In this document: in pieces, positions 6,885 to 13,685 of the stretch | Layout: the number at the start of each line of letters is the position of its first letter | Numbering within the stretch: the first letter of the stretch is position 1 | Assembly: GCA_902494685.1 (NCBI GenBank) | Contig: CABUUE010000002.1 | Location: forward strand, 1-25,664 | DNA length: 25,664 bases | Origin: an uncultured Collinsella sp. | Lineage (GTDB): Bacteria > Actinomycetota > Coriobacteriia > Coriobacteriales > Coriobacteriaceae | Direction of reading: 5' to 3' | Program-made: the position numbers and the translations under genes | Notes under the pieces: generated by a model | What the model was told of the DNA's origin: nothing | Seen by the model: only the letters and a program-made list of their open reading frames with translations | Databases searched by the model: none

Positions 6885-8108
6885 ATGGGACGTTTTACCA
6901 ATCCTCGCGATCTGTACTTTGGTGAGGGCGCTCGCCACGAGGTGAAGAACCTCAAGGGCAAGAAGGCCATCATCGTTTCTGGCGGCAGCTCTATGCGCCG
7001 CGGCGGGTTCCTGCAGGACGTTGAGGCCGACCTCAAAGAGGGCGGTTTCGAGGTCAAGCTGTTCGAGGGCGTCGAGTCCGACCCGTCCATCGAGACGGTC
7101 ATGAAGGGCGCCGAGGCCATGCGCGAGTTCGAGCCCGACTGGATTATCGCCATCGGCGGCGGCTCGCCCATCGATGCCGCTAAGGCCATGTGGGTCTTCT
7201 ACGAGTATCCCGAGGAGTCCTTCGATAACATCATCCAGCCGTTCAGCTTCCCCGAGCTGCGTCAGAAGGCTCATTTCTGCGCCATCTCCTCTACCTCCGG
7301 CACCGCTACCGAGGTCACCGCGTTCTCCGTCATTACCGACTACGCCAAGGGCATCAAGTACCCGCTGGCCGACTTCAACATCACCCCTGATGTCGCCATC
7401 GTCGACCCGGAGCTCACCTACACCATGCCCGCCAAGCTGTGCGCTCATACCGGCATGGACGCTCTGACCCACTGCATGGAGGCCTACGTTTCCACCTGCG
7501 CCTCTATGTTCACCGATGCCAACGCCCTGCACGGCATCCGCGAGATCGTCGAGTGGCTGCCCAAGTCCTATGCTGGCGACCATGAGGCCCGTCAGCACAT
7601 GCACGAGGCTCAGTGCATCGCCGGTATCGCCTTCTCCTCGGGCCTGCTCGGCATCGTTCACTCCATGGCTCACAAGACCGGTGCGGCCTTCGAGAACGGC
7701 CACATCATCCACGGTGCTGCTAACGCCATGTACCTGGGCAAGGTCATCCAGTGGAACTCCAAGGATCCCCGTGCTGCCGAGCGTTACGCTTACGTGGCCA
7801 AGGAGATCCTGCACCTTCCCGGCGAGACCAACGAGGAGCTCATCGCTGCGCTCGTCCAGAAGATCCGCGACCTCAACGACCAGCTCAACATTCCGCAGTC
7901 CATCAAGGATTACGCGAATGGCGGCGTGAAGGTCGACGCCGAGAACCCGCAGATGGTTTCCGAGGAGGAGTTCCTCGCCAAGCTGCCCGAGATCGCCGCG
8001 AACGCCGAGCAGGACGCCTGCACGCCCGAGAACCCGCGTGAGACCAAGGCTGCCGACTTCGAGAAGATCCTCAAGGCCTGCTACTACGACACCGACATCG
8101 ATTTCTAA
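6885..8108 (+). CDS. Iron-containing (group III) alcohol dehydrogenase
   Basis: A 407-residue cytoplasmic enzyme that interconverts alcohols and aldehydes with NAD(P)(H). The start at 6885 follows TTAGGAGGCACAGT; an in-frame ATG 51 bp upstream lacks a ribosome site and would add a basic non-family tail. The nucleotide-binding motif GGGSPIDAAK is at 91-100, and the family signature STSGTATEVTAFSVI at 136-150. Metal ligands by alignment to FucO-type enzymes are D192, H196, H259 and H276, with a likely catalytic H263 in the stretch GIVHSMAHKTGAAFENGHIIHG. It resembles the dehydrogenase domain of AdhE and butanol dehydrogenases, so a fermentative role in disposing of NADH as alcohol is likely; the substrate cannot be read from sequence. 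Its own terminator separates it from gldA. Confidence 0.93.
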   Translation: MGRFTNPRDLYFGEGARHEVKNLKGKKAIIVSGGSSMRRGGFLQDVEADLKEGGFEVKLFEGVESDPSIETVMKGAEAMREFEPDWIIAIGGGSPIDAAKAMWVFYEYPEESFDNIIQPFSFPELRQKAHFCAISSTSGTATEVTAFSVITDYAKGIKYPLADFNITPDVAIVDPELTYTMPAKLCAHTGMDALTHCMEAYVSTCASMFTDANALHGIREIVEWLPKSYAGDHEARQHMHEAQCIAGIAFSSGLLGIVHSMAHKTGAAFENGHIIHGAANAMYLGKVIQWNSKDPRAAERYAYVAKEILHLPGETNEELIAALVQKIRDLNDQLNIPQSIKDYANGGVKVDAENPQMVSEEEFLAKLPEIAANAEQDACTPENPRETKAADFEKILKACYYDTDIDF

Positions 8109-8130
8109 TCGACTCTTGTTATCGTAACGA

Positions 8131-8172
8131 GGGGCTCCGCACGTATCTGTACGGAGCCCCTTTCTTTTTTCT
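8131..8172 (+). terminator. Terminator of the alcohol dehydrogenase gene
   Basis: GGGGCTCCG (8131-8139) pairs with CGGAGCCCC (8152-8160) and is followed by TTTCTTTTTTC. Confidence 0.93.
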
Positions 8173-8191
8173 TTTAGAGAATGGGATAGTT

Positions 8192-9292
8192 ATGGCTGCA
8201 ATTTTCAATAGCCCCAGCAAGTACATCCAGGGTCCGGACGAGCTCGCCAAGCTCGGCTCCTATGTCGAGCCGCTCGGCGCTAAGGCCCTCGTCATCGTGA
8301 CGCCTTCGGGCAAGAAGCGCGTCGGTGCCAAGATCGAGGGCGGCTTTGCCGAGGCTAAGGCCGAGCTGCTGTTTGAGGACTTTAACGGCGAGTGCTCCAA
8401 GGGCGAGGTCGATCGTCTGGTTGCGCTCGCTCGCGACAACGGTTGCGACATCATCGTCGGCGTCGGCGGCGGCAAGATCCTCGACACCGCGAAGGCCGTC
8501 GCCTATTACCTGGAGTCCCCGGTTATCATTTGCCCCACCATCGCCTCGACCGATGCACCGTGCTCGGCACTTTCGGTGCTCTACACCGATGACGGCCAGT
8601 TCGATAAGTACCTGTTCCTTAAGGCAAACCCCAACATTGTCCTGATGGATACGACGGTTATCGCGGCGAGCCCGGTGCGCCTGACGGTTTCCGGTATGGG
8701 CGATGCGCTCGCAACCTACTTTGAGGCCCAGGCGACGCACGATGCCGACGGTGGCACTTGCGCCGGCGGTAAGGGCGGCATGGCTGGTCTGGCACTTGCC
8801 AAGCTCTGCTACGAGACGCTTATGGCCGATGGCGTCAAGGCCAAGGTTGCGCTGGAGAAGGGTGCGCTCACGCCTGCCGTCGAGCATATCATCGAGGCCA
8901 ATACGCTGCTTTCGGGCATTGGCTTTGAGAGCTCGGGCCTTGCCGCTGCTCATGCCATCCACAATGGCCTGACGATGCTGCCCGAGTGCCACGGCATGTA
9001 TCACGGCGAGAAGGTCGCCTTTGGCACTATCGTCCAGCTGGTACTCGAGGATGCCCCGACCGAGAAGCTCGAGGAAGTCTTGGGCTTCTGCATTGAGCTT
9101 GGCCTGCCGGTCACGATGAAGGAACTTGGCGTTGCCGAGCTTACGCGCGAGCAGGCCATGATTGTTGCCGAGGCCGCCTGCGCACCCGATGACACCATGT
9201 GCAACATGCCCTTTGAGGTGACGCCCGAGATGGTCGCAAACGCCATCCTGGGTGCCGACGCGCTGGGCCACTACTATCTCATGGATGAGTAA
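8192..9292 (+). CDS. gldA: Glycerol dehydrogenase
   Basis: A 366-residue zinc-dependent enzyme, full family length, that converts glycerol and NAD to dihydroxyacetone and NADH. The NAD loop VGVGGGKILDTAKAVA is at ~89-104. STDAPCSALSVLY is at 119-131. Zinc ligands D171 (GMGDALATYFEA), H254 (AAAHAIHNG) and H271 (MYHGEKVAFG) sit close to those of known GldA proteins. The start lies 20 bp after the previous terminator's T-run; the ribosome site is weak (GAGAATGGGATAGTT). It lies between another Fe-type dehydrogenase and a shortened gldA copy, so this locus is a small dehydrogenase cluster, probably for glycerol or diol redox balance. It carries its own terminator. Confidence 0.95.
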   Translation: MAAIFNSPSKYIQGPDELAKLGSYVEPLGAKALVIVTPSGKKRVGAKIEGGFAEAKAELLFEDFNGECSKGEVDRLVALARDNGCDIIVGVGGGKILDTAKAVAYYLESPVIICPTIASTDAPCSALSVLYTDDGQFDKYLFLKANPNIVLMDTTVIAASPVRLTVSGMGDALATYFEAQATHDADGGTCAGGKGGMAGLALAKLCYETLMADGVKAKVALEKGALTPAVEHIIEANTLLSGIGFESSGLAAAHAIHNGLTMLPECHGMYHGEKVAFGTIVQLVLEDAPTEKLEEVLGFCIELGLPVTMKELGVAELTREQAMIVAEAACAPDDTMCNMPFEVTPEMVANAILGADALGHYYLMDE

Positions 9293-9305
9293 ATCAAGCT
9301 AAGGA

Positions 9306-9340
9306 AGGGGCAAAGCCAACAGATGGCTTTGCCCCTTTTT
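9306..9340 (+). terminator. Terminator of gldA
   Basis: AGGGGCAAAGCCA (9306-9318) pairs perfectly with TGGCTTTGCCCCT (9324-9336), followed by TTTT. Confidence 0.94.
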
Positions 9341-9345
9341 GCTAT

Positions 9346-9408
9346 GGTGCAAACTAACCTGGCCCCTTCGCACCAAGTTGGTGCAAAGGGGCCAGGTTAC
9401 TTTGCACC
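9346..9408. repeat. Near-perfect 30-bp-arm palindrome between gldA and its shortened copy
   Basis: The left arm 9346-9375 and right arm 9379-9408 are complementary at 28 of 30 positions around a 3-base loop. It starts only 10 bp after the gldA stem and has no T-run, so it is not needed as a terminator. Its long arms and tiny loop are typical of palindromic intergenic repeats or of sites that extrude as hairpins. Similar long palindromes are at 2002-2034 and 11406-11472. Confidence 0.7.
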
Positions 9409-9439
9409 AATCGTTGTTTGATGAAGGGTGGATTCTCGT

Positions 9440-9946
9440 ATGGCGCTTCCTATGGTTTACGGCGGTCCCGGCCGGTATGTTCAGGGGCCGGGCGAACTTT
9501 CGCGTCAGGGCAGGTATTTTACATGGTTGGGCTGCGCTGCCTATGTCTTGTTTGACCAGGGCACCGAGGATCGGCTGTGCAGGCAGATTGTTGATGGATT
9601 TCTGGACGAAGATCTAAGCGAGCCGTTCTTTAAGATTTATGACGGTCCGTGTACGGAAGAGGCCGTTGTCGAAATGGCTAAGGAAGCCCAGGCTGAGTAT
9701 TGCGACATGGTGGTGGGCATTGGCGGCGGCAAGATGCTCGATATTGCCAAAGCCGTTGCGTTTTATGCTGAGCTGCCGTTGTGTGTATGCCCCACGGCGG
9801 CTTCGATGGACGGTCCGTGCAGCGCGATTTCCGATGCCGATCTGCAGAGTGTTGCAAATGCGGTCTTTAGAAACGAGCGCAACATGGCCAACGAGCAGGT
9901 CAAGGTGACCAAACAAAAGCTCGTGCAGCTCATGCGCGAGGCGTAA
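9440..9946 (+). pseudogene. Glycerol dehydrogenase-like gene with large internal deletion
   Basis: The 168-residue product starts MALPMVYGGPGRYVQGPGEL, like the start of GldA, and keeps the NAD loop (VGIGGGKMLDIAKAVAFY) and PTAASMDGPCSAIS. The next residues, DADLQSVANAVF to VKVTKQKLVQLMREA, align with the last ~40 residues of GldA (compare LTREQAMIVAEAACAPDD to PFEVTPEMVANAIL at its C-terminus). About 190 central residues are missing, including all three zinc ligands (D171, H254, H271 of the neighbour), and the reading frame is kept. It cannot work as a zinc dehydrogenase. It may be a decaying copy or, less likely, a retained NAD-binding miniprotein. AAGGGTGG precedes the ATG; a GTG four codons upstream is also possible. 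Confidence 0.8.
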
Positions 9947-9977
9947 CTTGGCGCTTGATTGACCTTGTGCAATCGAG

Positions 9978-10006
9978 GCGGCGATAGCCCGCAGGCTATT
10001 TGCCGC
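9978..10006 (+). other. Hairpin upstream of the ferredoxin gene
   Basis: GCGGCGATAGCC pairs with GGCTATT-T-GCCGC around CGCA, giving 12 pairs with one bulge and one G-U. No T-run follows. It could be the remains of a terminator for the shortened gldA, or a leader structure. Confidence 0.4.
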
Positions 10007-10097
10007 AAAGATGCGCCGCATGTAATTTGCCCGAGGCGTGGGTCGATAGCGTATCATTATCTCTTGCTTGTTTGCACTGCTCAGGGAGGGGCCGCGC

Positions 10098-11351
10098 ATG
10101 GCGCAGGAACACGATCTGTTTGATGACATCATCGAAATCAGCAAAGGCTTGGATTTTTTTAAAGACCCGCTTGGCGGTGTGACCGACGCGCTCGATCCGT
10201 CGGCTCCGCAGTGGAATCCTGCTGACTACAAGGAGCGCCCGCGCGGTAACACCATACCGTGCCTGGCTTGCAAGAACGAGAAGAGCGGCTGTACCGCGTG
10301 CATGGACGTGTGCCCGGTCAACGCTATCGAGGTCGAGGAAGACGCCATCGAGATTCTCGACAGTTGCCGTAAGTGCGGTCTATGCGCTGCTGCTTGCCCG
10401 ACGGAGGCGATCATCTCTCCGCGCCTTGCACCCAAAAATGTTTACGACGACATTTTCTCGGCGGCTACGAGCCACGAGACCGCCTACGTTACCTGCACGC
10501 GTGCCCTTAAGCGCATGCCGCGCGAGAACGAGGTTGTTGTCGCCTGTGTGGGCGATATTACGGCCGAGACCTGGTTCTCGGTGCTGGCCGACTATCCCAA
10601 CGTGAGTGTGTACCTGCCGCTGGGCGTGTGCGATAAGTGCCGTAACACCGGTGGCGAGGACATCCTGGGCGAGGCCATTGCTACCGCCGAGGAGTGGGCG
10701 GGCACGGGCATGGGTCTGGAAGTCGACCCCAAGAGCCTCAAGTGCCATAAGCGTCGCGAGTACGAGCGCAAGGAGTACATGGAAAAGATCGCCCGTACCA
10801 CGGGCCTTACCGTGACCAAGCTCAACCCGGCAACGGCGGCGCTGGCCTCGGTGACGCAGAAGCTCAAAGCCCACCGCCACCAGATTACCCAGCTCGAGCG
10901 CACGCTCAACACCATGTGCGGCACCACGACAGCCAAGCGTCGCCGTTCGCTCACGCACGGTCGCCAGCTGGTGCTCTCGACATTGCAAAACCACCCCGAG
11001 CTTGCCCAGAACATGCAGGTGAGAACGCCGGAGTGTGATTTTGACAAGTGCACGTCGTGTGGCGAGTGTGTCAATGTATGCCCCACGTTCGCCTGCGATT
11101 TGGTGGGAAGCGGCCGCTTTGCGTTGGAGTCCACGTATTGCTTGGGCTGCGGTGCCTGCGTCAAGGTGTGCCCCGAGCATGCGCTCAAGTTGGTTGAGCA
11201 TGACGCGTCCAATCTGGTCGTCGTCGATCCCGAGGCCGAGGAAAAGGCTGCCCAGAAGGCCAAAGCCCACGAAGAGGTCCAAAAGGCAAAAGCCGAAGCA
11301 AAGGCCAAGCTTGACAAGATGCTCGACCAGGTGGAAAAGCTCGCGGACTAG
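10098..11351 (+). CDS. Ferredoxin-like protein with two separate 4Fe-4S dicluster domains
   Basis: A 417-residue cytoplasmic protein. The start at 10098 follows CAGGGAGGGG; an ATG 30 bp upstream is less well placed. The first dicluster is at about 55-104 (C55, C58, C65, C68, C72, then C90, C93, C96, C100-P). The second is at 313-362 (C318, C321, C324, C328-P, then C348, C351, C354, C358-P). Between them lie a ~120-residue segment with extra cysteines (C133, C150, C178, C181, C216) and a basic helical segment (~218-300). The tail (380-417) is Ala/Lys/Glu-rich and probably coiled coil. It should move electrons between partner enzymes, but no partner gene is adjacent, so the pathway is unknown. 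The cysteines in C133-x16-C150 and CDKC (178-181) could hold another metal site. Confidence 0.85.
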   Translation: MAQEHDLFDDIIEISKGLDFFKDPLGGVTDALDPSAPQWNPADYKERPRGNTIPCLACKNEKSGCTACMDVCPVNAIEVEEDAIEILDSCRKCGLCAAACPTEAIISPRLAPKNVYDDIFSAATSHETAYVTCTRALKRMPRENEVVVACVGDITAETWFSVLADYPNVSVYLPLGVCDKCRNTGGEDILGEAIATAEEWAGTGMGLEVDPKSLKCHKRREYERKEYMEKIARTTGLTVTKLNPATAALASVTQKLKAHRHQITQLERTLNTMCGTTTAKRRRSLTHGRQLVLSTLQNHPELAQNMQVRTPECDFDKCTSCGECVNVCPTFACDLVGSGRFALESTYCLGCGACVKVCPEHALKLVEHDASNLVVVDPEAEEKAAQKAKAHEEVQKAKAEAKAKLDKMLDQVEKLAD

Positions 11352-11370
11352 CTAAAAGAGCGTAAATGAT

Positions 11371-11400
11371 GGCCGGTGGGACAGGTACTGCCCCGCCGGC
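11371..11400. repeat. Hairpin with GGGACAGGTAC core after the ferredoxin gene
   Basis: GGCCGGTGGGAC pairs with GCCCCGCCGGC around AGGTACT. It lacks a T-run on the plus strand and has only a weak one on the minus strand, so it is a poor terminator. The core resembles that of the hairpin at 2002-2034. Confidence 0.45.
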
Positions 11401-11405
11401 AAAAA

Positions 11406-11472
11406 AGTTGCGGTGGAATAGTTCCCGTTTTGCCCTTAAGCGGGCCATTCTAGGAACTATCCCACCGCAACT
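11406..11472. repeat. Long palindrome between convergent ferredoxin and gntR genes
   Basis: Arms 11406-11425 and 11453-11472 pair at 19 of 20 positions. An inner CCCG/CGGG pair (11424-11427 with 11441-11444) extends the structure. It ends 9 bp before the gntR stop. With no clear T-run it may still halt transcription from both sides or be a mobile palindromic repeat. Confidence 0.6.
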
Positions 11473-11481
11473 AATAGATGG

Positions 11482-12237
11482 TTAGTTCATGCTGCTTTGG
11501 TGGCCGGTTCGACCGGTGCCGTTGCGCGTCACGGTTTCATGGAGCAAAAAGAACCCGGGGACCTGTTTGGTCTCGGTGTATTCCATAAGGATGCCGTCGG
11601 CGTTGTAGGTCTGCCCGCGTATAACGGCGAGTGCGTTAAAGTCGTCGAGATCGAGCACGCGCGCATCTTCGGGCGTGGGATGTTCAATCGTTACATCGCG
11701 TTTGCCCGTGGCAATCTTAATGCCAAGGTCTTCTTCGAGGTAACGATAGATCGAGTCGTTGACAATCTCGGGTGTCAGTCCCGGTACCTGTGAGCTTAGG
11801 TAATAGGAGTCGTCGGAGCACACGGCATGTCCGTTTGCATAACGGATGCGTTTGGCGCGCGTGAGCTCGCAGCCTTCGGGAAACCCGGTAATCCTGGAGA
11901 GTGCCTTGCTACAGACGAGGAGCTCAAAGACGGTGGTGACAGTCTTGAGCTCAAAGCCTCGGCTGGTCGCGATTTCCTTAAAGGTCTCGAGTCCGCCGCC
12001 GCCACGACTCTTCTCGTCACTGATGTTGCGAATGACGCGCATGCCTTTGCCTTGCTGGGGGAGCACGTAACCATCTGCCGCAAGCATCGAGATGGCGCGA
12101 CGGACCGTCATGCGCGAACAGTCAAACAGCTGCGTGAGCTCAGTCTCCGAAGGCAGATAACTCTGATAGGCGTATGTGCCGTCGTCAATCGACTGCTTCA
12201 CGTTGTCATAAATAGTTTGGAAGATGGCTCGCGCCAT
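11482..12237 (-). CDS. GntR-family repressor, TreR-like (HutC/UTRA type)
   Basis: A 251-residue regulator. Residues 4-70 form the winged HTH (LPSETELTQLFDCSRMTVRRAISMLAADGYV). Residues ~90-235 form the UTRA effector domain, with GLETFKEIATSRG, SIYRYLEEDLGIKI and YTETKQVPGFF closely matching trehalose-operon repressors of Bacillus type. Those proteins sense a phosphorylated disaccharide and release DNA. The start follows TAGGAGACCGTC. It is the distal gene of a minus-strand pair with the zinc alcohol dehydrogenase and faces away from the PTS genes. Three TTGTCTAGA-type sites in the intergenic region (13375-13540) are good candidates for its operator. The natural inducer is probably the 6-phospho-alpha-glucoside made by the PTS; that is inference. 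Confidence 0.9.
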   Translation of the reverse strand: MARAIFQTIYDNVKQSIDDGTYAYQSYLPSETELTQLFDCSRMTVRRAISMLAADGYVLPQQGKGMRVIRNISDEKSRGGGGLETFKEIATSRGFELKTVTTVFELLVCSKALSRITGFPEGCELTRAKRIRYANGHAVCSDDSYYLSSQVPGLTPEIVNDSIYRYLEEDLGIKIATGKRDVTIEHPTPEDARVLDLDDFNALAVIRGQTYNADGILMEYTETKQVPGFFLLHETVTRNGTGRTGHQSSMN

Positions 12238-12302
12238 GACGGTCTCCTAGAGCTGGGTGCGCGAGCGACGGATGAGGGCCGCCCGCGCAGGTGTCAATCG
12301 AT

Positions 12303-13328
12303 TTACTTGCCGGGGTCGATTATATATTTGCCCATGGCACGCAGGGCCGGGTCTGACAGGATGGCGCCGAGTTCGTCGAGGGAGGCTACCTTTGCGACCA
12401 TCGAGGATACGTCGAGCCTGCCAGAGTCGATGAGTTCGAGCGCACGACGCTGCGTATAAGGGTTAATGTAGGACGAGGTAAGCACAAGCTCCTTCTGGAA
12501 GACCTCGAAGGGCTTGACGGTGATTGTCTCATCGGGCTTGGTGAGGCCGAACATCATGACCGTAGCCTTGTGGCCGGCAATCTGGATGGCCTGCTCGATG
12601 GTGACGGGCTTGCCAACACACTCGATTACAACGTCGACGTTGCCGACGCCCTCCTGCTTCAGGCGGGCCGGGACGTCCTCGTGGATGGAATCAATTGCCA
12701 GGTCGGCGCCGAGTTTGAGCGCAACCTCGCGCTTGCCTTCGACAGGCTCGAGCAAGACAACCTTGGTGGCGCCGGCGTTTTTAGCAAGCTGCATCATGAG
12801 CAGACCGATCATGCCACCGCCGATAACGACAACTGTGCTGCCGGGCTTGATGTTGCACATATCGATGCCGTGCAGGCAGCAGGCGACGGGCTCGGTCATG
12901 GCGCCCTGCTCGAAGCTGGTGTGATCGCCCAACTTGTAGACTTGCTGCATATCGACGGAGCAGTACTCGGCAAAGCCGCCGTTAACGGTGGTGCCGTAAC
13001 CGGTCATATGCTCGCAGTAGTGGTTGATTCCGTCGCGGCAGGGTTCGCAGCAGCCGCAGGGATGGTTTGGGTCGATGCACACGCGATCGCCCGGTTTAAA
13101 GCCAGCGACGTCGCTGCCTACGGCCTCGACAACGCCCGCAAACTCATGACCAAGGATCGTGGGCGGGGTAACGTCGGCTGCACCCTTGTCGCCTTCATAG
13201 ATATGAACGTCGGTACCGCAGACGCCGCAAGCTTTGACGTTGATCAGAACGTCGCGCCTGCCCACGGCCGGCTTTGCCGATTCCTCGACTCTGAGGTCGT
13301 GCTTTCCATAGAAGACCGCGCTTTTCAT
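12303..13328 (-). CDS. Zinc-dependent alcohol/polyol dehydrogenase (MDR family)
   Basis: A 341-residue medium-chain dehydrogenase. Catalytic zinc residues are C37 (CGVCGTDVH), H61-E62 (GHEFAGVVEAVG) and E146 (TEPVACCLHG). The structural zinc set is C91, C94, C97 and C105 in the usual C-x2-C-x2-C-x7-C spacing. The Rossmann loop VVIGGGMIGLLMMQ is at ~167-180. It resembles sorbitol/L-iditol and threonine dehydrogenase-like enzymes; the substrate is not clear. The start follows AAGGAGTCACC. It heads the minus-strand operon with gntR (65-bp gap) and is divergent from the alpha-glucoside PTS gene, sharing its operator region, so it is probably induced by the same sugar and may oxidise the sugar's polyol part. 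Confidence 0.9.
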   Translation of the reverse strand: MKSAVFYGKHDLRVEESAKPAVGRRDVLINVKACGVCGTDVHIYEGDKGAADVTPPTILGHEFAGVVEAVGSDVAGFKPGDRVCIDPNHPCGCCEPCRDGINHYCEHMTGYGTTVNGGFAEYCSVDMQQVYKLGDHTSFEQGAMTEPVACCLHGIDMCNIKPGSTVVVIGGGMIGLLMMQLAKNAGATKVVLLEPVEGKREVALKLGADLAIDSIHEDVPARLKQEGVGNVDVVIECVGKPVTIEQAIQIAGHKATVMMFGLTKPDETITVKPFEVFQKELVLTSSYINPYTQRRALELIDSGRLDVSSMVAKVASLDELGAILSDPALRAMGKYIIDPGK

Positions 13329-13374
13329 GGTGACTCCTTAACGTGGCGGTGAATGTTGTAATGAAGTATAGGCA

Positions 13375-13392
13375 TGTCTATAGATATAGACA
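13375..13392. promoter_or_regulatory. Candidate GntR operator 1
   Basis: TGTCTATAGATATAGACA has inverted TGTCTA/TAGACA half-sites with a 6-base centre, and lies 47 bp upstream of the zinc dehydrogenase start. Confidence 0.5.
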
Positions 13393-13397
13393 AGCAC

Positions 13398-13409
13398 ATC
13401 TAGACAAGT
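13398..13409. promoter_or_regulatory. Candidate GntR operator 2
   Basis: ATCTAGACAAGT is the reverse complement of the left twelve bases of operator 3 (ACTTGTCTAGAT), lies 6 bp from operator 1 and shares the TCTAGACAA core expected of TreR/NagR-type GntR proteins. Confidence 0.5.
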
Positions 13410-13524
13410 AGAAAAGAAAAATGAAATGCAGCCATCAGCTATGTCAGATTTAACAGGCGAAATACTGGACATATACCGTTTACGGCCAATAATCAACCGT
13501 TTACCGACCGTAGTATTTATGCTA

Positions 13525-13540
13525 ACTTGTCTAGATAAGT
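13525..13540. promoter_or_regulatory. Candidate GntR operator 3 overlapping the PTS promoter
   Basis: ACTTGTCTAGATAAGT is a 16-bp palindrome with one mismatched pair. It lies immediately upstream of TATGAT (13543-13548), a good -10 hexamer, so binding would block RNA polymerase at the PTS promoter. Confidence 0.6.
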
Positions 13541-13685
13541 GATATGATAAAAATAGAAGCGCAAGAAGTCAGGGAAGCGGGCCCACCCGTCCTATTGCAC
13601 GAGGTACACGCAAACGGCGCGTCTGCGGTCTCGAGTGAAGCCAAAACCGCAGTCGCTCCGAATGAAGAGAGGGGGATTCCCCGTC

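Noticed and set aside
6678..9271. Long minus-strand open frames opposite the two dehydrogenase genes
   Set aside because: They lie antisense to well-supported enzymes with intact motifs and show Gly/His/Asp-rich low-information translations.
11371..11400. Standard terminator for the ferredoxin gene
   Set aside because: The hairpin is followed by AAAAAAG on the plus strand, so the T-run required for intrinsic termination is missing.
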